From Arcuatula senhousia (taxonomy: Eukaryota; Mollusca; Bivalvia; Mytilida; Mytilidae): a stretch of 64,000 bases of DNA. The stretch covers positions 53,627,702-53,691,701 of the forward strand of contig OZ020307.1 of assembly GCA_963971305.1 (NCBI GenBank), given 5' to 3'. The position numbers and the translations under genes were made by a program. Numbering within the stretch: the first letter of the stretch is position 1; every line of letters begins with the position of its first letter. Below are positions 1-12,448 of the stretch, in pieces. Under the pieces are notes generated by a model. It saw only the letters and a program-made list of their open reading frames with translations. It was not told where the DNA came from and ran no database searches.

Positions 1-875
1 TATCTATAAATAAGTAAATTTCCCCAAAAAGTATTAAACAAAAATAGTTTTGAAAAGTATTTGTTGCTGAAGTGGCCTTATTTTATGATGTTGTGCAAAA
101 AATATATAAGTAATTTGATTTAATTCTATAATCATTATAACTACATCCACTTAAATCTGACTTCTGTTATATGTCTTCCATGTTTTATCTTTTCTCTTGG
201 ACATTAAGACTGATCCTACAAGTTCAGTAATTTTGTAATTATACCTTTATTTCAAACTTCAGAACAGAATATGAAAACTGCCCGCCTTTTTGTTTAAAAA
301 AAGCCAGAATTCATTCATAAAAAAAAACTGCAGTAAATGTACACTTCTATAGGGTTGTTGCAATAATATTCCTACTCTATTTCTATAACAATTGAAAATT
401 TATCCAATGCCAAACTTTAAAATACCTGGGCATGTGAGAATTTTTACTACAACTTGTATTAAATGTCAAGTCATAACGCACCTGTTGCTAGTTACGACCT
501 GAAATCATCCAGTCACTGCCTGATTTACTCAAAAAGTCAATACTATTGGTTGACAATGTAGAAATTCAAAGGTAGTGTGTGCAAAATTTAATTCAAATGC
601 TTAGTTTTTATTTTGAATCTAATTGGTTCATAGTGAGTGACCAGGCTTAAATTGGGAAGGAATTATTTTACCGACTCAAATACATGTATTCTAGACTATT
701 GATTATTTTTCTATTCCAGTAATACATTTTATTGTTGCATTTACAATTTTTGAAATGTTAAACTCAAATTAGTTAAAAATTTTATGAGGTTTAAAATATT
801 CAAAGAATTAATTTAATTACGTTCAAATTACAACCGAAAAACTTTGTACAGTAAAATATTTAACAGGAAAAGTAC
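1..875 (-). other. FLCN intron sequence
   Basis: This is AT-rich sequence downstream of the FLCN exon that ends at 876 with donor GT at 875-874. No further exon matching folliculin could be recognised, so the next coding exon must lie left of the window or be too short and variable to see. No clear repeat boundaries are visible. Confidence 0.6.
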
Positions 876-3800
876 CTTCTTGTTTTTCCATGTCTATGAT
901 AGAATCCTCAGTCGGTGGCCCCTCCAAGAGTGTTTCAGTTATCCTATTACTGCAAGCTTTCAATATCCATACGAAAGCAAGGTGTAAAATCTTGAATATG
1001 TTTTTATCATTCGTCAATTCATTCAAAGATCTAGCAGGCTTGTTGCCTCCCCTTAATACCAATCCACGAGTAGCACTAGATGCCATTCGGTTAGATTTTG
1101 GGAATTTTATGATTTCTTCATCATAAACCTTACTAGCCTTTGTTTGTAAATGTTCTATCACTATTTTCAAATGTGGGACCAGGAACGGCCAAGAGTTTAA
1201 TAGATAGATTTTATCCATCATCATGACGATTATGCTGTATTTCCGTTGGAAGCCTCGAGCGTGACTGTCTTTAAGTTGAAATGTATAGCTTAAAACATGG
1301 CCTTGTTGGTCATTCCCGAAAAATATTGCACCTTCTTTTCCGGGACAAACCTGTAAGTCAAAAACAAAAGATTATATTCATCCTACACCGGTTAAGATTC
1401 GAGAAAACAATATAATACAATGTATAGTGTAAATAAATTGAAAAGAAATTTGCTTGAAAGTTTATAATTCTAGAATGTACTATCATGAACATGTACTCTC
1501 TAACTTTCACCTTCTCCTAGCTGATTCTAAATCTGCAATTACAAGTAGCAATGTGATATTACATACCGATATACTTACATTTAATTGCATACATTGTTTC
1601 AACTTAGAGCATTGGTTACAAATAAAGGTTACAAAAATACAGAACTTGGAAGATTGATATCAGATATTCATGAGAAAAGACAAAACAAAGGACATATTGG
1701 AAAATTGAAGATCGCAATGGTCCTGAGACTCCTGACTTGGTACAGGCAATACAAAAAGAAATGATGTGTTAAAATGAAAGAATAATTGTGGTTTTGGAGT
1801 TCTCCATAAAAAAAATAAAGGATCATATCTATAATCTTATCAAATGGCCATGTAGAGATACAGGGATGAAAGGTTTGAAGGCAACTGATCATTTGGGCAT
1901 AGGAATCAGAGGTCTAGTGGTGGGACAGGACATGTGGGTATAAAGATAGCTGAGGTCAGAGAATTGGGATATGGTAGGTGAAGTTCCAACCTTGTAACAT
2001 TTTATTATCATGTATAACACAGGGTTCCCACTCTTTTTTCATGATGAAATTCAAAGTTTTTTCAAGGTCTTTTCAAGGTTTTTTTTTTCATTTTCAAGGT
2101 CAATTTTGGGGAACTTTTTCAGGCAATCTTCTTGGTTGTAAATGTTTTTTATTAGTATCTTTCAACTTGTTTGTTATGTATAAAAGAAATATGCTTACAA
2201 TATATAATATTTCTTATATTCAACATTTTAATATCTCATAAATCAGACTCCACTAACGGCACGGCACGCCCTGGTCATCATAGATTCTGTTCATTCTCAA
2301 TAGCACTTTTGAGGCAGTAAACCTATGTAATTTCCTAAGATGTGTCTTTGCATGCCCACATCCAAGTATAATACTTCATCATTTGCCATAATAAAATAGC
2401 CCCAATAGATAGTGTTTTCATTAACAAGTGTTTTCTCATCAGATACAAAATGTATTCATAACAAAGTGAGCCTTATTAAGCCTTGATGGACTTATACCGG
2501 ATATTTTGTCTTTTTACCATTCCCTCTGAATACTTTATAAATATATATTTGTATGTATGTACTGTACATGACACTGCCAAGATTCCTTGGAGGTGAGTAT
2601 TGATATACATACATGTAGAAAAAGGAGGTGTGTGATGGGACGAATCATGCAGATTGTAAGTGACAACTCCAATTCATCAAGGAGCATTATATTAACTATA
2701 AATTATGATGTTGTGAATGACAATGTTCAAGGATCTTAAACTGGCGCTCTTTAAGGACAATGCATATTGATATGATTTTCTATAAACTGAAATGCAGGAC
2801 ACGCTCAATACCACAATTGACGAAAAATAACAAAGATTGATTCAACATGGAATTTTAAATCAAGATTAATAATGTTTCAAAAAGACCAAAATACACAAAT
2901 GAACTACTCTCTTGAGTCTTCAAAGTCTAATTTTAGACAGCCACACCTGTTTGAGGGACGCAAGTCGTAACTTTGAATTTGGTAAAACAATATATATCTG
3001 TCTTGCCTTACCATTGCATGTCTATTCTATATTGAGTTCACAACTCGTCAGATGCTGAATCTGAATCTGAATCTGAATCAAGTTACGTCGATGAAACCAC
3101 TACTGGTATGAATCGACGGGAGAGAGAGGGGCAGAAAATTAGTCTGTACATCTGGCCAGTCACTCACAGGGGCAGTGTGTTTGTTTATAACCCCATTCTA
3201 GTTTCATGGTGGTTCAATTACAATTTGTATCATAAAGAACACACTTTGTCTAGATAGGGTCATAAACTTGGCAAATATATATTCTTTGACTACATTTCCC
3301 AGTTTGATAAAATCAATGTAAAAATGTTGATATGTGAAACAACATTAAAGCGCCTTTACATGAAGCGCACAGGTGATCTGATCTCGGGCTGGTTCACGTC
3401 CAAAACGACCCAGTGTAACTAAAACCAGTCGACTCCAACGTTAGGAGGAAAATACAGAGAAAAGAAGTCAAAGACGATTAAATTTCAAGACATTCATCGC
3501 GACGTTTTACTATATTAGGAGACACATTATCTTTCGAGTCAAAATTCACGGCATTTTCCCGGTTTTCGGCAAACATCGCGATTTTCAAGCACTTTTCATG
3601 ACCGTGAAAAGGCATAACCAAATTCACAACTTTTTCACATTTTCAAGGTCGCGTGGGAACCCTGATAACAGTACCTCTCCACTAAGACTTCTTAGACAGG
3701 CATTCCTGACAAGACTGTAAATTTCTGGCTGTGAAGGGTTTGGGTATTTACTGCTGACATAACTTATGGGAGCATCATCATCATGGCTCACAAATCCAGT

Positions 3801-4345
3801 CTTGACTGAAAAACAACCCTGAAAACAGACCAGAATGTAAAATAAATGCACAAGAGACAATGTTAAAGGTTTTAATATGAAAATGTAGTTAACATATAAG
3901 TCATTAAATAAAACTACATGTAAATAATGTAATGAATAAATGTGAAATTTGTATTTGTTTTGTTGTCATTTTGTGTTGTTTAATTGTTGATCCTTGTAGG
4001 AGAGTTCTCACATGGCAAGAATTTTTGAAATTGTTGTCATATATGTCTACTCTATCACATCTTTATTAGTGAGACTTAAATTCTTTGATCCCTTGTAGCT
4101 CTTCATTGCCTTGTCATACAAATGTATTACAGTTTCCCCTACAAATATCAGTCACCCTGTACCTCACAAACATGTTCTGTTTTTGATGTGGAAGGGTATT
4201 CCCCTGAGGGTGATCTAACTCTAGATAATGACCCCATTCCTTCATCCTCTTCTTGTTGTTCCTTTGGATGTGTGGGTTGTGTGCAAAACATAACTTGTGG
4301 TCCATGGCCCTCACAAAAATGACAAAGGGCTATAATTGCATTCAT
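876..4345 (-). CDS. FLCN: Folliculin, N-terminal three coding exons (partial; continues left of window)
   Basis: Three minus-strand exons splice in frame: 4163-4345 (61 codons, ATG at 4345), 3675-3818 (48 codons) and 876-1350 (158 codons plus one base). All have AG acceptors and GT donors. Family identity rests on the start [16 protein letters not shown], the segment [10 protein letters not shown] joined to [12 protein letters not shown], then [35 protein letters not shown]-like PARSLNELT, and [10 protein letters not shown]; these follow vertebrate folliculin in order. This covers the longin-domain half of a protein of roughly 580 residues in vertebrates; the DENN half must lie beyond position 1. 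Folliculin works with FNIP proteins as a GTPase-activating protein for RagC/D on lysosomes and controls mTORC1 and TFE3/TFEB (family knowledge). The acidic linker after residue 30 is shorter than in vertebrates. Intron 2 (1351-3674) carries a hAT-like insertion. Confidence 0.93.
2020..3664. mobile_element. hAT-like non-autonomous DNA transposon in FLCN intron 2
   Basis: The element begins with CAGGGTTCCCAC at 2020-2031 and ends with the exact inverse GTGGGAACCCTG at 3653-3664. The same six bases, ATAACA, flank it on both sides (2014-2019 and 3665-3670). CAGGG-type ends are typical of hAT elements, which usually make 8-bp duplications, so six matching bases would be a decayed or offset duplication. 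Subterminal TTTTCAAGGTC-type repeats occur near both ends. No transposase frame is present across its 1645 bp. The right end lies 10 bp from the FLCN exon 2 splice donor. Confidence 0.75.
3052..3080. repeat. Short CTGAAT microsatellite
   Basis: About four tandem copies of the hexamer CTGAAT lie inside the hAT-like element. No function is apparent. Confidence 0.7.
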
Positions 4346-6085
4346 GGTTCAAATTTGCTCTACAGCGTCATCTAGAATAAAAAAAATAATAATATGAGGG
4401 CAACTGCAAAGCAGGTTATTAATGTAAGAGAGTTTGCCAAATGTCATGAAATTCAATATATGATGGGCAAAAAACACATTCTGCTACTCATTCAATTTCA
4501 AGTCCAGTCTAACAATGTTCTGAAAACAGTGGCTGATAGTCTGAAAACTACAAACATAAGGGCACAAGCAGATAGCTGCTGTTTTTGGAGCTTGCCAGTC
4601 TGATTTGCTGAAAACAGATGGGAAATAATATCACGTCCTCTCTATTCACTTGTACTTATTTATGTCTGTCAGTCTCTGAATTAAAAGAGAATGAATTTGC
4701 ATCTTTGTGAAATTCTAAGGCAACACGATTGATTGATTGATTATTGTTTGCTTAATGTCCCATCGGCGATATTTCAGCCATCATCGGGACATTAACAAGT
4801 TGTGATAAATAACTAAAAAAAACTCAGTATAAAACAAAGTCAAAATACCGCTGATAAAACAAAAAGTGTGACAAAAAAATAAAAACAACAACTAAAATGA
4901 GCACCTTGTCATATCAAAATAATACCATGCATGAAAGCCAAAATAGTTATAGGATAAGAAGTGTAGTAACTTGATAGCCAGTTTATCTAGGGAAGCACTT
5001 CTTTAAATGAGAGGTTTAGAATGCTGCCTATCATGCCTATGGGGAGCTGGTTTGGTGCTAGTTACAATAACATAATCCTCATGCTGATTTTCTTCCTTGG
5101 AATAACAATTCCCACACAAGAAACAACTAAATATTTTTACAGGTTGTTTTTATGGCTTATATAAACCTTCTCTAAAATTATGAACTTGTTTCTCTTGTGC
5201 TGACGAAGTTTTCTGGTCCAAAACATACATTGAAAACGACCAAAATTTCTCATATTTTGTCATTTTTGCTAAAATCACTAGAATTATGATGTCATTATGA
5301 TGCTTCAATATTAATTTTTAAAATGTTTGGACATGTTTTCCTTTTAGGCAGAGTTTACACTATATTGTAGCCAGAAATGGACACTTTTGCATAACCTTCA
5401 TATTTCTAGGGTAAATAAGGGCCTTATCGCCCCTACTCCTTTCCAAATTGTCTAAACCCTAAGGTACGTTCTTTCTACCCAAGACAAAGGTTGATCATCT
5501 TAGTTATAATTTGGTTCCCCATTTTGGTATTTTTGGTTTCATTGTTCTATGCTCTTCATTATCATATAGTTTTTGACTTTTTCAATATTTTTTGTACAGC
5601 GCCTATGATGATTCTTGATTAGACTAAACGCACATCAGGCGTAGCAAAATTTAATTATATAATTGTCTGGAACTTTGTTGTCATTTTAATTTTCAATTTT
5701 GTGTTTGATAGTACTAAGTATTTGTGGATAATTTCAATCAAATATATGCTAACAATCACAAAATACGGCTAAATTATGACATGTATGAAAACACCGATTT
5801 TGAATTTTATGAAGTTCAGGGTAAGAATTTTAATTTCAATTACTTAGTTCTAAATTAAAACATTAAAAGTTTGTTAAATGTTACTGTGTGAAGGTGAATT
5901 ATGATGCAAAATAATACATTATTATAAGCAAAGCAACTCCAATCATAAATTGTCTTTTTATATGCCTCAGCCTACTCCCCTAACTGGAGCACCACAAATC
6001 TGGGGCATTGTGCCCTGTTGAAGGTTAAGGAAAAGCCCCATTAACCCTCACAAAGAAAATCAGTTAAACAGATTGGGCACAACCC

Positions 6086-6351
6086 CTCAAATGAGTAACT
6101 GTTTTACTATGATGAAAAAAAAAATTGAAAAGATTATTTTTTTTATTAAAGATGCAACATCTTTATTACAATTGAAACAACATTTTCAAAGGAAGTATGT
6201 GTTTAATTTCAAATTTGTAAGAATCTATGGCTGTTGAAATATGGAATTTTAGTCAATGTAAACAAGATATTTTTTTACACCTCTTTGGAAAAGAGTCAAA
6301 ATAATCTCTTTTAATTCTTTTTTATCATTGAAAAACTGTTACTCATTTGAG
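6086..6351. mobile_element. Small inverted-repeat (MITE-like) element
   Basis: CTCAAATGAGTAACTGTTTT at 6086-6105 is matched by its near-exact inverse AAAACTGTTACTCATTTGAG at 6332-6351, one mismatch in 20. The 266-bp unit has no coding frame. This is a likely MITE; no target duplication was identified, so the family is unknown. Confidence 0.5.
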
Positions 6352-6742
6352 AGAAAGATACCATTTAGGTAACTAACTTGTTTTTTTTGTAAGAAATCTT
6401 TAACACTTTGTTATTAGTTCTAGCCAGGGATGTCCAAAACAAGTTTTATTTAATCCCTGGTTCTAGCCTAACTTTTTGGACAGCAAGTTTGTTGGGTCTT
6501 TGAAAAATGCTGACAAACATACACTACTTCAATGCATTTTCGTCTGGGCGTTGTAACCCCATTTTGACATTTACAATTATTCATTGATTATCCACATACT
6601 TACCGAAAAATCAGTTATAATTTATTAAATTCCAAACAAAATTATAGAAGCTTAAGCAGATTCATTTCTTGTTTTTGATTTTGTATACATTTCACTGTCA
6701 GAAAGTGTAGGCTCCGTCGCAATTAAGCTACATCAATATTTA

Positions 6743-6874
6743 CAGGCCTGCCAAGTGTCACGCAGCTCGCGTGAGACTCACGCATCTAGTCGGCAATTTG
6801 GCGGCAAATTTCTTAGATCTTTCAATTTTTCGGCAAATCTCACGCATGCAGCTCATCAAAACTTGACAGCCCTG
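6743..6874. mobile_element. 132-bp hAT-like MITE
   Basis: The ends are CAGGCCTGCCAAGT at 6743 and ACTTGACAGCCCTG ending at 6874, imperfect inverted repeats. The hexamer TATTTA occurs directly outside each end (6737-6742 and 6875-6880). The CAGG...CCTG ends resemble the larger element in FLCN intron 2. There is no coding capacity. Confidence 0.6.
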
Positions 6875-6967
6875 TATTTAGGACGTCACAATGAAATGAC
6901 ATCAATTCACACAAGGAAGTATTATAAATATTGATTTGGGTATAAAAATAACGATTATTTTAGAAAC

Positions 6968-7064
6968 TGTCGCACAGGCACCTATAGGTGCTATACTATA
7001 ACACAACATAAGAGGGGGTACATGTATATTTTTTTCTGAAACAGGTGCCTGTGGCTGTGGGAAA
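6968..7064. repeat. Short inverted repeat around CACAGGCACCT
   Basis: CACAGGCACCT near 6973 is repeated inverted as AGGTGCCTGTG near 7045. The enclosed segment also contains CACCTATAGGTG, a perfect palindrome. This is probably a small dispersed repeat; the family is unknown. Confidence 0.4.
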
Positions 7065-7599
7065 AATCATAAAATCAAAATTTTTTTTTTTTATTTGAAT
7101 ACAAACCTTCTTTTCCTATTATGATATAAACTTGTCTTTAAATGTTGTTGTCATGCATTAAAGATGATTGTGAATTGTAAATTTTGTTTGTTTGCAAACA
7201 AAGTTTAGTATGCCATTTTGAAATCATGTGATTATTAGACTTACAGGTGCTTGTTTTCTTAAAGAACGTATGATTGGACATTGCTTGAAAAATTGACCAA
7301 TCGGTAAACAGGTTGCTAAATACCGTTGGATTTAACTCGACTTATAATATATATATAGAAACGTGACAACAACCACTATAAGCACCACCGTCTCATTGGT
7401 TCTTTAAATCATGTGACATGCGGGATGTACCAAATACATGAAAAGTATCCCGAAAAAGATGAAAAAATAATAGTAAAAAACACGTTGAAAATGATTCAAA
7501 TTCATATGTAATAAATTCAAAATAATATAATTTTACCAAAAGAATATTCTTAATAAAAAATTAAATGTAGAAACCTCAAAAACATTTTACGTTAGATAG

Positions 7600-10500
7600 G
7601 AAGAACCATGAAAAACGGACTAAGCACCACTAGGCCCGTTGGTCACTGAGTTTGTGAAAATCTATGATCATCTATTAAAATTATGTTAGGTTAAGCCTTG
7701 AATATTATATTTTAGGTCTGGGGTTCAATGGACCATTGTTTGAAAAAGAAAAAAAAACTTGAGAGCCCTCCTTCCTCTTCCGCTTAAAACTATAGCATGG
7801 TTTGCAAGCACCACTGCCTTGACAAAAAAGGATATAGCACCACGGCACCAAGTTCAAATCTAAAGAAACTGTGTTAATGGGTCCATTTGAGTTAGGTCTA
7901 TAATTCTAAGTAGGTCCGGGGTCCATTATAATACTTTCAAAGAAAATTTCAAACCTCTATATATAACATGGCTTTACATAGCATTCTTGCACCATGAAAA
8001 CGAAACTAGCTTGCACCACGGGGCCTATGGACCCCAGGGGATAGTTCAATTCTATAAAACTTGTGTATGTGGGTTCATATGAGATAGGTTTGGAATTTTA
8101 AATAGGTCCGGGGTCCACTGAATCACTTTCAAAGAAATTTTAAACCCCTACGTATTATACGGCTTTACGTAGAAATCTTGCACCATGAAAACGAACCTTG
8201 CACCACAAGGCCTATGGGCCGCATAGATAGTTCAATTCTACAGAAATTGAGTATGTGGGTCCATATAAGTAAGGTTTAATATTCTATGTAGGTCCGAGGT
8301 CTATTATACAACTCTCAACACCAAAAAATCGAACCCTCGATTGTGCATAACATGCCACTTTACATAGAATTCTTGCACCATGATAAAGATCGAACCTTGC
8401 ACCACCGGGCCTATGGGCCCATTGATAGTTTAATTCTATAAAAATTGTGTATGTTGGTCTAAATGAGTTAGGGTTGAAATTTTAAATAGGTTCGGGTTTC
8501 AACTAAATCACTTTCAAAGAAAATTTCAAACCTCTATGTAAAACATGGCTTTACATAGAATTATTGCAACATGAAAACGAACCTTGCACCACGGAACCTT
8601 TGACCCCCATGTATAGTTCAATTCTATAGAAATTGTGTGTGTGGGTCCATATGAGTAAGGTTTAAAATTCTAAATAGGTCCGGGTCCATTGTATTACTTT
8701 TAAAGAAAATTTTGAATCCTCGTGCATAACATGCCTGTACTACGTGGAATTCTTGCACCATGGGTACGGACCTTGCACCACGGGGCACATAGGTCCCAGG
8801 GATGGTTCAAGTCTATCAACATTGTATATGAAGGTCCATATGAGTTAGGCTCAACATTCTAAATGGGTCCGGGATCCAATGGATCACTGTCCAAAAAAAA
8901 ATATTTCGAACCCTCATGCATTTCATGTATAACATTACTTTATATAGAAATCTTGCACCATGGAAACGGACTTTGCATTACGGGGCCTATAGGTCCCAGG
9001 GATGGTTCAAGTCTATTGAAATTGTGTATGTGGGTCCATATGAGTTAGGCCTAGCATTCGAAATAGGTCCAGGATCCAATAGATCACTGTCAAAAAACAA
9101 AATTCGAACTCTCATGTGTTTCATGTATAACATTACTTTATATAGAAATCTTGCAACATGGAAACGAACCTTGCACCACGGGGCCTATGGGTCCCAGGGA
9201 TGGTTCAAGTCTATCAAAATTGTGTATGTGGGTCCATATGAGTTAGGCCTAGCATTCGAAATAGGTCCGGGGTCCAATGAATCACTGTCAAAAAAAATCG
9301 AACCATCATGCATTTCATGTATAACATTACTTTATATAGAAATCTTGCACCATGGAAACTGAGACTTTGCACCACGGAGCCTATGGGTCTCAGGGATGGT
9401 TCAAGTCTATCAAAATTGTGTATATAGGTCCATATGAGTTAGGCCTAGCATTCGAAATAGGTCCGGGGTCCAATGGATTACTGTCAGAGAAAATTTTGAA
9501 CCCTCATATATAACATGACCTTATATAGAAATCTTGCACCATGGAAAGGGACTTTGCACCACGGGGCCTATGGGTCCCACGGATGGTTCAAGCCTATTGA
9601 AATTGTGTATGTGGATCCATATGAGTTAGGCCTAGCATTCGAAATAGGTCCAGGGTCCAATGAATCTCTAAAAAAAAAATTCGAACCCTCATGCATTTCA
9701 TGTATAACATAAATTTATATATAAATGTTGCACCATGGAAACGGACTTTGCACCACGGGGCCCATGGGTCCCAGGGATGGTTCAAGACTATCGAAATTGC
9801 GTATGTGGGTCCATATCGTTAAGGCCTAATATTCTAAATAGGTCCGGGGTCCAATGGATCACTGTTCAATAAAAAGTTCGAACCCTCATGCATTAGAAAT
9901 GTTGCACCATGGAAACGGACTTTGCACCACGGGGCCTATGGATCACAGGGATGGTTCAAGTCTATCAAAATTGTGTATATGGGTCCATATCGTTTAGGCC
10001 TAACATTCTAAATAGGTCCGGGATCCAATGGATCACTGTCCAAAAAGAAAATTCGAACCCTCATGCATTTCACGTATAACATGACTTTATATTGAAATGT
10101 TGCACCATGGAAACGGACTTTGCACCACATGGCCTATGGGTCCCACGGATGGTTCAAGCCTATTGAAATTGTATATGTGGGTCCATATGAGTTAGGCCTA
10201 GCATTCGAAATAGGTCCGAGGTCCAATGAATCACTGTCAAAAAAATTTCGAACCCTCATGCATTTCATGTATAACATTACTTTATATAAAAATGTTGCAC
10301 CATGGAAACGGAGACTTTGCACCACGGGGCCTATAGGTCCCAGGGGTGATTCAAGTCTATCGGAATTGTGTATGTGGGTCCATATGAGCTAGGCCTAGAG
10401 TTTAAGATAGACTCGTGATCCCTTGGATCGCTGTCAAATAAAATTTCGAACCCTCGTATGTAACATGACTTAACATGTCTTTATATAGAAATATTGTACC

Positions 10501-10815
10501 ATGGAAACGGACTTTGCACCACGGGGCCTATGGGTCCCAGGGATGGTTCAAGTCTATCAAAATTGTTTTAGTTTGAGTTAGGGCTGGATTACTAAATACT
10601 AGTAGGTCAAGGTTCACTGAATTACTCCCAAGAACACTTTTGAACCCCTATTTATTCGTTTTTTTTATAGCAATCTTGCGCCATGAAAAACAGTAATAGC
10701 ATCATGGTGCACTCAGGGATGGTTAAAGTCTATCAAAAATGTATAATATGTGAAATGGACCTACAGCTATAAATTGGTTCAGATTTCATGCAACCACAAT
10801 TTGGAATCCTCCAAA
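7600..10815 (+). repeat. Left array of ~195-bp satellite monomers
   Basis: The landmark CACCATGGAAACG (or CACCATGAAAACG in older units) recurs at 7990, 8181, 8376, 8569, 8756, 8956, 9154, 9348, 9536, 9731, 9905, 10103 and 10298. Spacing is 187-200 bp, with one 174-bp unit. Outer units (7.6-8.8 kb and beyond 10.45 kb) are diverged and inner units are much more alike, the usual pattern when unequal exchange homogenises the centre. Because 195 is divisible by three and the monomer has few stops, short frames run across units; these are not treated as genes. Confidence 0.93.
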
Positions 10816-11761
10816 TATGGAAGGTAATTTATACGAGTCATAATAGTCATTATGATTTTTAGGCAAGCGCCAGCGAAGCCTTATGGAGTCTATAGAGTAG
10901 TGATGATTTTTGCGTTTTTTTTCTGTCTAGACGGAGTGATTTTCCTGCATCCAGTCTGGAATAAAATGCTTTATTTTCTATATTACTTTTCAATATTTGT
11001 AAACATGATATACATTTCTATAAATCTCAATTTTTATTGGCATTTTATATGACCGGCACAAGTTTTATTTATTCCTTTGCATCTTACATGACGAACTTTT
11101 TAGTTAAAGGCGATAGAATATACATTATGTATTCATCTATTACTTGGTTGGTTCGTATAAATATTTCTCTCATTTGATTGGTCAATGCAAGGATTCAGAT
11201 TCTAGCTTCACCATTCATAAAATCAGTACAAAATACACATTATTGGGACGAGTGCATTTTAATCGAAGGGGTGTTTCAATCGATACCGTTTTTACACGAT
11301 ACTTGTCTTGTGTGTGCAATTGTGTTCATTAACTTTAAATTTGAGGCCATCTGCATGACGATCCTTTCTTCGCTCACCAAAATTAATAATTCGCAAACAT
11401 TTTGAACAATATACTTTAACAGAGAATAAATCTATTATAGTTCTTATATATTTCGCTTGCCTTTAAACGCTTTAGCGCTTTGATTTTTACACAAAACGAT
11501 ATTTTCAGGCTAAAAATAGGTCTATAAAAGAGTTGGGTGATGAATTAAAAAAACATAAAAGTTTCAAAGCGGCATGAAATTTTCAAAATATAACGAAAAA
11601 GTTTTGTATTTTTTTTTTTTTTAGAAAACTGCATGCACACTAAAGCATTTTTTGAATAGATGCTAAACTAATAAATGTTGGAAACAGTGTATCTACAAAT
11701 TTTAAACATTTTTGTGAACTTAAGTAAAAAGAGGAGGAAATGGACCCTTTGCTTATGATTA

Positions 11762-11840
11762 GATCTAGACAAACGACCTGAACAAAATTACTTCTATGTT
11801 TTAGAACTCTGACGCACGAGGGTTCGATTCCCTCCCTAGG
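11762..11840 (+). repeat. tRNA-like (SINE-type) fragment with B box
   Basis: GGTTCGATTCC at about 11820-11830 is a perfect RNA polymerase III B box. A loose A-box candidate (TAGACAAACGACC) lies about 50 bp upstream. No full cloverleaf can be drawn, so this is a SINE head or tRNA-derived relic rather than a working tRNA. Confidence 0.35.
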
Positions 11841-12396
11841 CTTTATTAGTTCCAGGCTGGTGCAAAGTTGGGCAGAACGCCTAGTGGCCCCACGTCAGAG
11901 ATTCTTTACTTGTCAGTCTGTTCGTACGTCATACGCCAAGTGCCTTTTAATGAACTGATTTTCCTTATATTCACGAAATGTTGTACATTTACATGTATCT
12001 ATAACCATTGTGCACAACACATTAAAGTTATGGAATTCTAACATGCATGTGTCATTGAAAAAAATCAATTGCTTGTTGTTCTTTTAATATTTCCACCCAT
12101 AAAATGTCATTCCTTTTGTACATCTACTCCAATGATAAGAGTCATAAACAAAAATTAGAGAATGTGGTACTTTATAATATTTCTAACTATATTCATACTA
12201 AGTTAATACACGCACTCAGTAACTAACAAATTAAGGCTTTTTTGCTTTTCTTAATTGTTTTCGTTAATAAAATTTTATGATTAAAATCTCACGTCAAAAA
12301 CTTTTCTTTTCTCAAAGCCTTTTTTCAGAAAAAAAAAGTAACGTGCCAACATTTTAAAGGATGGGTAGCGATAAGGCCTTAATTTGGACCATCATG

Positions 12397-12448
12397 ATCT
12401 AAAGGCGGAAGATAAAAACTGTCAATTTTTATTTTCCGCCTTTAGATG
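12397..12448. repeat. Near-perfect hairpin (ATCTAAAGGCGGAA arms)
   Basis: The arm ATCTAAAGGCGGAA with a following TAAAAA is matched by TTTTTATTTTCCGCCTTTAGAT, with a loop of about 10 bases. This is a small foldback, probably part of a MITE. Confidence 0.5.

Larger units (their letters stand above)
4346..7360. other. Upstream flank of FLCN: gene-free, repeat-rich
   Basis: No supported gene. Immediately upstream of the FLCN start there is no CpG-rich block or TATA motif that stands out. From about 4728 there is a GATT-rich stretch followed by a hairpin-like GTCCCATCGGCG / TCATCGGGAC segment that resembles the widely dispersed bivalve repeat starting with ATTGATTGATTG. Small inverted-repeat elements are listed separately. 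The rest is AT-rich sequence with no recognisable structure. Confidence 0.6.

Noticed and set aside
8863..10392. Open frames of 61-148 codons across the left satellite array
   Set aside because: They repeat with the 195-bp monomer, break at unit indels, and appear in several phases; the mirror frames occur in the inverted array. No sign of a gene.
11762..11840. Functional tRNA gene
   Set aside because: Only the B box is convincing; acceptor, D and anticodon stems do not form.
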